Below the pieces are notes generated by a model that was not told the origin of the DNA, made no database searches, and saw nothing but the letters and a program-made list of their open reading frames with translations. Positions 8,907-18,600 of a stretch of DNA of 64,000 bases are shown here, piece by piece (within the stretch, counting starts at the first letter, position 1; each line of letters starts with the position of its first letter). Position numbers and translations under genes: made by a program. This stretch comes from Flavobacteriales bacterium. Lineage in GTDB: Bacteria > Bacteroidota > Bacteroidia > Flavobacteriales_F > PHOS-HE28. The DNA lies in NCBI GenBank assembly GCA_023957375.1, contig JAMLHB010000001.1:962245-1026244 (forward strand). Direction: 5' to 3'.

Positions 8907-11446
8907 AGGGGATAAAGACCGCCGGTTTCATCCTCTCCGCCATGTTGTTCGTCATGGCCCCGTGCCATGCGCAGGAACAACCACTGATTTCCTCCGTAGC
9001 AGTGCCCGCCGCGGGCAAGGAACGCGCAGCCAAGCTCATTGACCTGTCCACCAAGGAACGGTTGGCAGGCCATCTGCGCAATGCGGTGGAATACGCTACG
9101 CTCGGTAGTGCCGAAGCCGAAAAGAACGGCCAGGACCTTGACCAGACCCGCGGCCTGCTGGAGCTTGCCCGTGCCCAAAAGGCCAAAGGCGACATGGAGA
9201 ATGCCATTGGCGCCGCAGTGCGGGCCACCTTGGTGAGCGGCACCGTACACAGCAGCCTGCGGACCAATGCCCTGCTCTACTTGGCCAGCTTGTACGTCGC
9301 GGCCGGCCATCCGCAAAAAGCCTTGGAACACCTCCAGGAAGCCCGCACGAGCACCGCTGCGGACCAGGTCGCCCCGTCCAGCATGCTGCTGGTGGAACTT
9401 GCCGCCAACGCCGGCATCTTGGCCCCGAAGGACATTGAAGACTATTGCCAGCGCACACTTGCCGGCAAAGCCGCCCAGGACGACAAGGACCTGCAATACA
9501 GCCTGCTGGCGCACTTGGCCTCCGCACAAGCAGCACTTGGCCGGAATGCGGAGGCGCTGGACACCGAGGAGCGCCTGATGCGCATGGCCATTGCCGAAGA
9601 TCGCGCCCAGGACGCGGCCGTCTGCGCAAACAACAAAGCCGAACTGTACAACCGGCTGGGGGAACGCGAAAAATCCATTGAAGCATACAACCAAGGCTTG
9701 ATCCTGGTGGAAGACCTGCCCGAAGTGCGATTGAACATGACGGTCAACGTGGTGCATGCCATGGCAGCCGCCGGGCACCGCGATGCGGCATTCCTCACCC
9801 TGGCGGACGCCAAGCGCCAAGTGGCCAAGGCACAGTTGCCCGCCATGCTGCCGCGCGTGCTGCTCACCGAAGCGGCGGTGAACTTCAGCTTCAACGACCT
9901 GGCCAAAGCCCAGGCCGCGGCCTTTGAGGCCCTGGCCAATGCCGAGGAACAGCACAGCGACAAAGACCAGGCGGAGGCGTGCGGCATACTGGCGGCGGTG
10001 TTTGAACGCATGCACCTGGATCAGGAATCGCGGCAATATGAGCGCCGTGCCGGGGAAATTGAGGAACGCATGGCACGGAAACAGAACCAAGAGCGTGCCG
10101 AGCACGACAGCCAGCTGCTGCGTCTGCAACGCATCGAGCGGGAACAAACCGACCTGCTCGACCGTACACAACGCAAGGAGACCCGCCTGAAACAACTCGC
10201 GCTGGACGCGGAGAACCGGGAAAAGCAGATGTCTTTGCTGATCTACGAAAAACAGCTTCAGGAAGCTGCCACCCGCGAAGCGGCCATGGTAAGTGAACGC
10301 ACCAAGCGGGAGCTGCTGCTCGTGCAAGCCTCCCTGGAACGCGAGCGGCAGGAGCGCAAGATCAAGGACCTGGACAACAGCCGCATGATGCAGACGCTGA
10401 ACCTTTCCCGCATGAAGGCCGAGCAGCGCGACCAGCAACGCAGCCTGGAACTGCTGGAGCAGCAGAACAAGGCCACGGAAATGGAAAGCCAAGCCATCAA
10501 GGCCAAGCAGGCCAGGCAAGAGGCCATGCGCAACATGATCATTGCCGTGGCGGTGGCCGGCTTCGGCTTTGCCGGATGGATGTACTGGGCTTGGCTGGTG
10601 GCCCGGCGGAAAAAGAGGCTGGTCAGCATGCAGAACGAGAAGATCACGGCGATCAACACGGAGCTTGACGCACGCAACAAGGACATTGAAAGCAGCTTGG
10701 AGTACGCGCGCACCATTCAATCCACCATCATTCCGGGCGAACATGCCCTGCGGGAGCTGGTTCCGGACAGCTTCTTCATGTACCGGCCTCTTCAAAACGT
10801 GAGCGGAGACCTGCCGTTCGTGAGGCGCGTCGGCAACCGGTTGGTGATCGCTGCCATCGACTGTACCGGGCATGGGGTGCCTGCGGCCATGATGACCTTC
10901 ATTGCCTACTACGGCTTGAACGACCTGCTCGCGGAGTACCCTGACGCAGGCAGCGCCGAACTGCTCAACCTGCTGCACGGGCATGTGGGCAGAACCATGC
11001 GTGCACGGGGAGAGGAGGCTTTAGTGAACGACGGGTTCGACATCGGTTTGTGCATGATCGATCGGGCAAGCGGCCACCTCTGTTATGCCGGTGCCCAGCT
11101 GCCGCTGCTGCTGCTGCGCAATGGCAAGGTGGAACGTTTCAAGGGTGACGTGATGCCCTTGGGCGATGACCGGTTCGAACGCACGGAGGGCTATACGGAA
11201 CACCGGATCGAGCTGCTGGCGGGCGACTCGTTCTTTCTGTTCAGCGACGGGATCATCCACCAATTCGGCGGGCCGGATGGGCGAAAGAAGTTTTCCATGA
11301 AGCGGCTCACCGAACTGATCGAGCGAACCTCCTCCCAAGGACTTTCCAACGTAAAGGCCCAAGCGGAACGCGAATTTGATGAATGGAGGAGCGGCCGGCC
11401 GCAGACGGACGACGTGCTCCTGATCGGCATGCGCTACGCAGCATAA
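8903..11446 (+). CDS. Membrane SpoIIE/PP2C phosphatase with periplasmic TPR region (SiaA-like)
   Basis: An 847-residue predicted sensor phosphatase. In order: signal peptide ending CHAQ (residues 1-23), a TPR-like helical region to about 390, and a long Arg/Glu/Gln-rich coiled coil (about 395-540). A transmembrane segment follows (about 545-568, MIIAVAVAGFGFAGWMYW), then a short coiled linker with EYARTIQSTIIP and a C-terminal SpoIIE domain. The metal-binding acids are visible: VSGD, AIDCTGHGVPAAMM and TDDVLLIG. The usual SGDFYW is SGDLPF here, so the aromatic residue is lost but the Asp is kept. The genes for a SiaB-type kinase and its SiaC substrate follow directly, so this is the likely opposing phosphatase. 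Start at 8903 overlaps the receptor stop. Confidence 0.85.
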   Translation: MKGIKTAGFILSAMLFVMAPCHAQEQPLISSVAVPAAGKERAAKLIDLSTKERLAGHLRNAVEYATLGSAEAEKNGQDLDQTRGLLELARAQKAKGDMENAIGAAVRATLVSGTVHSSLRTNALLYLASLYVAAGHPQKALEHLQEARTSTAADQVAPSSMLLVELAANAGILAPKDIEDYCQRTLAGKAAQDDKDLQYSLLAHLASAQAALGRNAEALDTEERLMRMAIAEDRAQDAAVCANNKAELYNRLGEREKSIEAYNQGLILVEDLPEVRLNMTVNVVHAMAAAGHRDAAFLTLADAKRQVAKAQLPAMLPRVLLTEAAVNFSFNDLAKAQAAAFEALANAEEQHSDKDQAEACGILAAVFERMHLDQESRQYERRAGEIEERMARKQNQERAEHDSQLLRLQRIEREQTDLLDRTQRKETRLKQLALDAENREKQMSLLIYEKQLQEAATREAAMVSERTKRELLLVQASLERERQERKIKDLDNSRMMQTLNLSRMKAEQRDQQRSLELLEQQNKATEMESQAIKAKQARQEAMRNMIIAVAVAGFGFAGWMYWAWLVARRKKRLVSMQNEKITAINTELDARNKDIESSLEYARTIQSTIIPGEHALRELVPDSFFMYRPLQNVSGDLPFVRRVGNRLVIAAIDCTGHGVPAAMMTFIAYYGLNDLLAEYPDAGSAELLNLLHGHVGRTMRARGEEALVNDGFDIGLCMIDRASGHLCYAGAQLPLLLLRNGKVERFKGDVMPLGDDRFERTEGYTEHRIELLAGDSFFLFSDGIIHQFGGPDGRKKFSMKRLTELIERTSSQGLSNVKAQAEREFDEWRSGRPQTDDVLLIGMRYAA

Positions 11447-11472
11447 TCACCTTACAAACACTCCCCCCAACC

Positions 11473-11967
11473 ATGGACAAAAGCCTCTTGGACTACCAGG
11501 GTCAGCTGAGCAGCGAGGTCCGTATCCAGCTGATCACCCTGCTGCAGTGCATTGCCCTGTGCAACCTGGGTCCGCGCAACGACCTCAAGAAACTCGTTGG
11601 CGTGGCCTTGGAATTGCTGGACAATGCACAGCGCTACAACGTGGGCAGCGACGTGGACTTTGCGTGGCACATTGCCGGCGGCGAATTGGTGGTGCGGGTA
11701 ACGAACCGCGCCATTGGTACCGATGCCGAGCGCCTGCTCAAGTCCGTGGGTGAAATTGCCCGCATGAGCCCCGAGGAGATCACCGACGCCTTCAGAAAGC
11801 AACTGACCGAGGAGGGTTACGGTGAAAAGGGCGGTGCCGGGCTTGGCATGCTGCAAATCGCCCGAAAGGTGGGCAACAGCATCCGGGCCTACGCAGAACC
11901 GGAAACCAATGGGACCTACCTGTGCCGCTCGGAAGTATCAGCGCCGTTGACCCGGCAAAAAGCCTAA
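11473..11967 (+). CDS. siaB: SiaB-family protein kinase (DUF6272)
   Basis: A 164-residue GHKL-fold protein. In Pseudomonas aeruginosa SiaB phosphorylates SiaC, while the phosphatase SiaA reverses this. Visible motifs are the N-box-like ELLDNAQRYN (around residue 45) and a glycine loop GGAGLGMLQIARKVGN near residue 120, which fit ATP binding. It has no signal peptide and is cytoplasmic. ATG 11473 starts 26 bases after the phosphatase stop; the upstream extension to 11383 would overlap that gene extensively. SiaC follows with a 3-base gap, so the three genes should be made together. Confidence 0.85.
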   Translation: MDKSLLDYQGQLSSEVRIQLITLLQCIALCNLGPRNDLKKLVGVALELLDNAQRYNVGSDVDFAWHIAGGELVVRVTNRAIGTDAERLLKSVGEIARMSPEEITDAFRKQLTEEGYGEKGGAGLGMLQIARKVGNSIRAYAEPETNGTYLCRSEVSAPLTRQKA

Positions 11968-11970
11968 GCC

Positions 11971-12357
11971 ATGGAAGCACTGAACATCCCGGCCACCGCC
12001 AATACGCCAGCGGTTTCCTTCTCACCGGAACAATCGCGGTTCTTGGTAACCGGCAGTTCCATACCGGAAAATGCCAACAACTTTTTCAAGCCCATCATGG
12101 AGTGGCTGGACCGTAACCTCGATGCGCTTCCCCAGCTGTGCACGTTCGAGTTCAACCTGCCCTATTTCAACTCAAGCTCCCTGAAGGCCATTTACTTGCT
12201 GTTGATGGAGATCAAGCGCGGGGAGGATGCCGGAAAGCAATTCCACGTGGCCTGGTACACCGAAGCAGATGATGAATTCATGGAGGAAGCGGCCGAGACG
12301 TTCATCGAGCTGACCGGCATGCCGATCCATGTGAGGACCGGGGTTCCGGTGGTCTGA
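11971..12357 (+). CDS. siaC: SiaC-family regulatory phosphoprotein (DUF1987)
   Basis: A 128-residue cytoplasmic protein, full family length. The segment FNLPYFNSSSLKAIYLLL (about residues 62-79) matches the conserved SiaC region holding the phosphorylated Ser/Thr at the start of a helix. In P. aeruginosa unphosphorylated SiaC activates the diguanylate cyclase SiaD and promotes aggregation. Here no GGDEF gene lies in the window, so the output partner is unknown. It is the last gene of the 6867-12357 operon. The next gene downstream, 257 bases on, is the giant adhesin. Confidence 0.85.
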   Translation: MEALNIPATANTPAVSFSPEQSRFLVTGSSIPENANNFFKPIMEWLDRNLDALPQLCTFEFNLPYFNSSSLKAIYLLLMEIKRGEDAGKQFHVAWYTEADDEFMEEAAETFIELTGMPIHVRTGVPVV

Positions 12358-12614
12358 ACCGGGTACATCCGAAGCGTCCTTTTTCAGCGATCCTTGTGCA
12401 GTGGCGCACCCTTGGGGTGTTGCCGCTGACTGCGTTAGTGTGCTGAACCTGCCTTGGAAAGAACGCCCCCATGGCGAATGAAGCACCCATGTGGCATGGC
12501 CCCAAGGCGCGGCATCGACGCAACCGCAACTTATATCGACGAAACCAGTATAAAGCTCCACCTATGGCAAATAGCCAGTCGAAAGCTCCGCGATTGGCAT
12601 AGCGCTTCAGGTGT
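12358..12614. promoter_or_regulatory. Intergenic region before the adhesin, with a tandem direct repeat
   Basis: A 257-base gap without a gene. At 12545-12574 and 12575-12602 two adjoining units of 30 and 28 bases share CCAGT, AAAGCTCC, TGGC and ATAG in order. The repeat ends 12 bases before the adhesin start. A pair of operator sites is one explanation. No clear TAnnTTTG box or terminator hairpin was identified, so readthrough from siaC is possible. Confidence 0.4.
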
Positions 12615-15600
12615 ATGCCGACCGAGATGACCTCAAGCCCCGTGAGCAACTTTGGTGCAACAAGAAACAAGCTGCTTGCGTTCGGAGCAGTCGTTCTCCT
12701 GCTGTCCGGAGCCTTCGCCCCGGAGGCCGAGGCGGCAATCTTCACCGTAACGAGCCAAGGAAACAACGGTCCCGGATCGTTGCGTCAAGCCATTACGGAT
12801 GCCAATGCGACGCCGGGCGCGGACACCATCCAGTTCAACATTCCCGGTGCAGGGGTGAAGACCATTACTCTGGCGAGCACTCTGCCCACCATTACGGAAC
12901 AGGTGCGGATTGATGGCTACACGCAGCCGGGATCATCTGCGAACAGTTTGCTTGTGGGAAACAACGCTGTTCTGCACTTGGAGCTTAATGGGAACAACTC
13001 CACCGTGAACGGGCTCACGATCGCTGCGAACAATTGTACCATTCTCGGGATGGTGATCAATCAATTCACATACGCCGGCATCAAGATCGATGACTCAGAT
13101 GACCATATTGTCCAGGGCAACTGGATCGGGCTGAACAGCGCTGGAACAGCAGCATCAGCCAACGGCGGAAACGGCATCAGGGTCGAAAACAGCAACGGCA
13201 ATCTGATCGGAGGCACCGCCCCAGCCGCCCGGAATGTTATTTCCGGCAATGGGAGGCAAGGAATCCTTTTCGTTGATGTAAGCAACAGTACCATTGCGGG
13301 GAATTACATCGGTACCAATGCAAATGGGGCGGGAGCCATACCGAACGCCGATGCAGGGATCCGGCTGAGTGGCTCTTCGGCAAACAATACAGTTGGAGGA
13401 ACTAGCGGCAGTGCAGCCAACCTGCTTTCCGGCAATGACGGGTTCGGGATACATATCACTGATACCGGCAGTTCCAACAACGTTGTGGCAGGCAACCTCA
13501 TCGGCCTCAATGCAAGCGGAACGGCTGCTTTAGGCAATAGCAAGAACGGAGTCCGGTTGGACGAGGAAACCTGGGGCAACATGATCGGTGGCGCCACCGT
13601 GGCGGCACGAAACGTCATCTCCGGCAACAGTGATTACGGTATCAATATCCGCCATATTTCAACATCTGGAAACACCGTCAGGAATAATTACATCGGCACG
13701 AATGCAAGCGGTACCGCAGCCCTCTCCAATGGAGGGTTCGGGGTGGTTGTACTGAATGGGGCCGACAACACGCAGATCCTAGACAATCTGATCTCCGGAA
13801 ATACCCTGGCAGGCAGTCCCGGTGGCGGAGCAGGTACCAGCCGTGGAGGCATCTATTTGTCGGATGTTGGGCAAACCACTATCCAACGCAATGTGATCGG
13901 CCTGGACGCCAGTGGCGACCCACTTGGCAATGGAGGCGGTACTGAGAGCGGAGGAATCCATGTGGCAGCTGGTACGCTATCCCCGATCATGATCGGTGGC
14001 GGATCAATGGAAGGGAATTCCATCGCTTCCAATATCGGCACCGGTATTACGATCCAATCCGTCGAGCAGGTGACCTTACTTGGCAATACAATCCATGACA
14101 ACTCCGGGTTGGGCATTGACCTCGGAGATGACGGTGTTACGGTAAATGACCTTGGTGACATTGACAGCGGACCCAACGCCCTGCAGAACTTCCCCGTGCT
14201 GGCCACGGCTACCACGGTGGGCGGCAACACCACCATTGTCGGCACCTTGAACAGTACCGCCTCAGGCGATTTCCGCATTGAATTCTTTTCCTCCCCCGCG
14301 GCCGATCCCAGCGGATACGGAGAGGGTGCGAACTATCTCGGATCTTTCGGCACGAACACCGATGCAGCGGGCGACGCGAGCTTCACGGCGGTGCTCACAG
14401 GAGTGAGCCTGACCGATGGGCACGTTGTGACCGCCACCGCCACGAACATAGCCACGAACAATACGTCCGAATTCTCGGCAGCCCTGGCCAAGAACCAACC
14501 GCCTGTGGCCGTTTGCCAGCCTGCAACCGTGTATCTGGATGCGTTAGGCAACGCCACGATCACCACGGCCCTGGTGGACAACGGCAGCTTTGACCCCGAT
14601 GGCACCATTACCTCATCGGTTTCGCCCAGTTCCGTGGATTGCAGCGACATCGGTACCGTGACCGTAACACTCACGGTGACCGACAACGGCGGATTGACCA
14701 ACGATTGTACAGCTACGGTCACCGTGCTTGACGACCTCACCCCCGTGATCAGCGGATGCCCGAGCAACATCAGCCTGAGCGCGGATGCCAGCTGTGATGC
14801 CGTGGCCACCTGGACCGCGCCCACCGTCAGCGACAACTGCTCCGGGGCTTCGATCAGCGGCGACCACAACAGCGGCGATGCCTTCCCCATCGGAACCACC
14901 ACGGTGACCTACACCGCCACCGATGCGGCGGGCAACACGTCGATCTGCTCCTTCACGGTGACCGTGACCGACGATACCGATCCGGTGATCAGCGGATGCC
15001 CGGGCAACATCAGCCTGAGCGCAGGTGCGGGGTGCGATGCCGTGGCCACCTGGACCGCCCCCACCGTCAGCGACAACTGCAGCGGCGCCACGATCAGCGG
15101 CGACCACAACAGCGGCGACACCTTCCCCTTGGGCACCACCACGGTGACCTACACCGCCACCGATGCGGCGGGCAACACGTCGATCTGCTCCTTCACGGTG
15201 ACCGTGACCGATGACACCGATCCGGTGATCAGCGGATGCCCCGGCAACATCAGCCTGAGCGCCGGGGCCGCCTGCACGGCCGTGGCCACCTGGACCGCGC
15301 CCACGGTCAGCGACAACTGCAGCGGGGCTTCGATCAGCGGCGACCACAACAGCGGCGACACCTTCCCCTTGGGCACCACCACGGTGACCTACACCGCCAC
15401 CGATGCGGCGGGCAATACGTCGATCTGCTCCTTCACGGTGACCGTGACCGATGATACCGATCCGGTGATCAGCGGATGCCCCGGCAACATCAGCCTGAGC
15501 GCCGGGGCCGCCTGCACGGCCGTGGCCACCTGGACCGCCCCCACTGTCAGCGACAACTGCAGCGGCGCCACCATCAGCGGCGACCACAACAGCGGCGACG

Positions 15601-18600
15601 CTTTCCCCTTGGGCACCACCACCGTGACCTACACCGCCACCGATGCGGCGGGCAATACGTCGATCTGCTCCTTCACGGTGACCGTGACCGATGATACCGA
15701 TCCCGTGATCAGCGGTTGCCCAAGCAACATCAGCCTGAGCGCGGGTGCGGGGTGTGATGCCGTGGCCACCTGGACCGCGCCCACCGTCAGCGACAACTGC
15801 AGCGGTGCCACGATCAGCGGCGACCACAACAGCGGCGACACCTTCCCCTTGGGCACCACCACGGTGACCTACACCGCCACCGATGCGGCGGGCAATACAT
15901 CGATCTGCTCCTTCACGGTGACCGTGACCGACGATGCCGACCCGGTGATCAGCGGATGCCCGAGCAACATCAGCTTGAGCGCCGGTGCGGGGTGTGATGC
16001 CGTGGCCACCTGGACCGCGCCCACCGTCAGCGACAACTGCAGCGGCGCCACGATCAGCGGCGACCACAACAGCGGCGACACCTTCCCCTTGGGCACCACC
16101 ACGGTGACCTACACCGCCACCGATGCGGCGGGCAATACGTCGATCTGCTCCTTCACGGTGACCGTGACGGACAACACACCCCCAAATGCCGTTTGCCAAA
16201 GCTTGACCGTGTACTTGGATGCCGCTGGTCAAGCCACGATCTCTCCAGCTGATCTGGACGGTGGCTCCTCCGACAACTGCAGCATCGCAGGCATGAGCAT
16301 CAGTCAATCCACTTTCGATTGTACCGACCTAGGTATGAACACTGTGGCCTTGACCGTAACCGACCCAAGCGGCAATAGCGCAACCTGCACATCCACGGTA
16401 ACCGTTGCGGACACCCTTTCGCCCACCATCACCTGTCCTACGAACCTCATCGTGAACAACGACCCAGGCCTCTGCTCAGCAACCGTGAACTACCCCATGC
16501 CCGTGGTATCCGACAACTGCGGCAGCAACCTGGTCTTGACAGCCGGCTTGCCAAGCGGCAGTATGTTCCCCGCCGGAACCGCAACGGTCACCTACCGCGT
16601 AACCGATCCCTCCGGCCTTTCAGACAGCTGCTCCTTCACCGTGACGGTGATTGATGCGGAAGCTCCGCTGATCTCCTGCCAGAACGTATCCGTCATCATG
16701 GATGCCAGTGGCCAGGCGAGCATCACGGCGGCCATGATCAATGGCGGCAGCACGGACAACTGCGGCATAGCAAGCATCACTGCATCGCCCACCACCTTCA
16801 CTGCCGCAGGAAACTTCCCAGTAACACTGACCGTGACCGACATCAATGGCAATACCTCCACTTGCGCCTCCACCGTAACGGTGATCGACAACACGCCTCC
16901 CGTGATCCTCTGCCAGCCCACCACCATTTACATAGACAACAATGGCACCGCCGTCCTCAATGCCACCGACATTGACGCCGGCAGCTCGGACAACAGTGGA
17001 ACGCTTAGCCTGTTCACCCTCCCAAGCACCTTCAACTGTGGCCAGCTCGGAAGCAACTCCACCTACTTGCTGGGCACCGATGCCTCCGGCAACATGGCCT
17101 TCTGTGCCACCACCGTCACGGTGCTGGACACCCTTGATCCCGTAGCCGTTTGCCAGGATATCACGGTGAACCTGGGGGCCGGCGGAACGGTCACCATCAC
17201 CCCTGCCATGGTCGGGGCCAACAGCACGGACAATTGCGGGGGAAGCCTCAACTTCGCATTGAGCCAAACGACCTTCAATGCAACGGGCACCTACACCGTG
17301 GTGCTCACGGTAACCGATGCCAGCGGCAATACCAGCACCTGCTCCTCAACGGTAACGGTGATCGACAATGAACCACCCGTGGCCATTTGCCAGGATGCAA
17401 CGATCTACCTGGACCAAAACGGCAATGCTGCCCTTTACCCCGGAATGATCAATGCCGGCAGTTATGACCTGCAAGGTCCGGTAACACTGTCCACAAGCCA
17501 AAGCTCCTTCGGCTGCAACCAGCTTGGGGCGAACAACGTGACCCTGATCGTAACGGACAACAGCGGGGGCCAATCATTCTGCTTGGCACAAGTAACCGTA
17601 CTGGACACCATTGCCCCGGTGGCCGCGTGCCAAGACATCACGGTGAGCCTGGGCCCGGATGGCACCGCCACCATTACAGGCGCGATGATCGGTGCGAACA
17701 GCACGGACAACTGCGGCAGTGCATTGAACTACACCATCAGCCAAAGCACCTTTACCGGCACCGGCACGTACTCCGTGGTGTTCACGGTGACGGATGCCAG
17801 CGGCAACAGCAGTTCGTGCACCTCCACGGTCACCGTAACGGACGATACGCCTCCGATCGCCATTTGCCAGGACGACACCATTTACTTGGACAATAGCGGT
17901 GCCGCCACCATTACGCCCGAAATGATCGATGCGGGCAGTTATGACATCGGCGGCACCATCACCCTTTCCGCCAGCCAGCTCAATTTCAACTGCAACAACC
18001 TGGGGGCAAACAACGTCACCCTGATCGTTACGGACAATACCGGCAACCAGACCTTCTGCCTCTCAACGGTTACCGTGCTGGACACCATTGCCCCGGCAGC
18101 AGCATGCCAAGACATCACGGTGGGCCTTGATCCCGATGGCACCGCCACCATCACCGGTGCGATGGTCGGCGGCAACAGCACCGACAATTGCGGCAACGCC
18201 CTTACGTACAGCCTCAGCCAGTACACCTTCAGTTCCACCGGCGCCTACACCGTGGTGCTCACCGTGACCGATGCCAGCGGCAACAGCAGCACCTGCACCT
18301 CCACGGTTACCGTGAACGATGATGCGGCCCCCGTTGCCGTTTGCCAGGACACCACCATCTACCTGGACCCCGACGGACATGCGGGCATCACGCCGGAAAT
18401 GATCGACGGTGGCAGCTATGACGTGGGCGGCACCATCTCGCTGGGCGCGAGCCAAACTGATTTCGGCTGCAACAACCTGGGGGCGAACAACGTCACCTTG
18501 ATCGTGACGGACAATACAGGCAACCAGGCCTTCTGCCTCTCAACGGTTACCGTGCTGGACACCATTGCCCCCATGGCCGTGTGCCAGGACATCTCCGTGG

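Noticed and set aside
8888..10984. Long open frame on the minus strand opposite the SpoIIE phosphatase gene
   Set aside because: GC-rich third positions keep antisense frames open. The product is His/Gly/Leu-rich with no motifs, while the plus strand encodes clear domains.
14745..16184. Regular repeats as a possible CRISPR array
   Set aside because: Period is 240 bases with no unique spacers, and the units translate into HYR modules.
14613..16307. 564-codon minus-strand frame with strongly repetitive product across the adhesin repeats
   Set aside because: It is the mirror of the 240-bp coding repeats. The plus frame is continuous with signal peptide and sorting domain.
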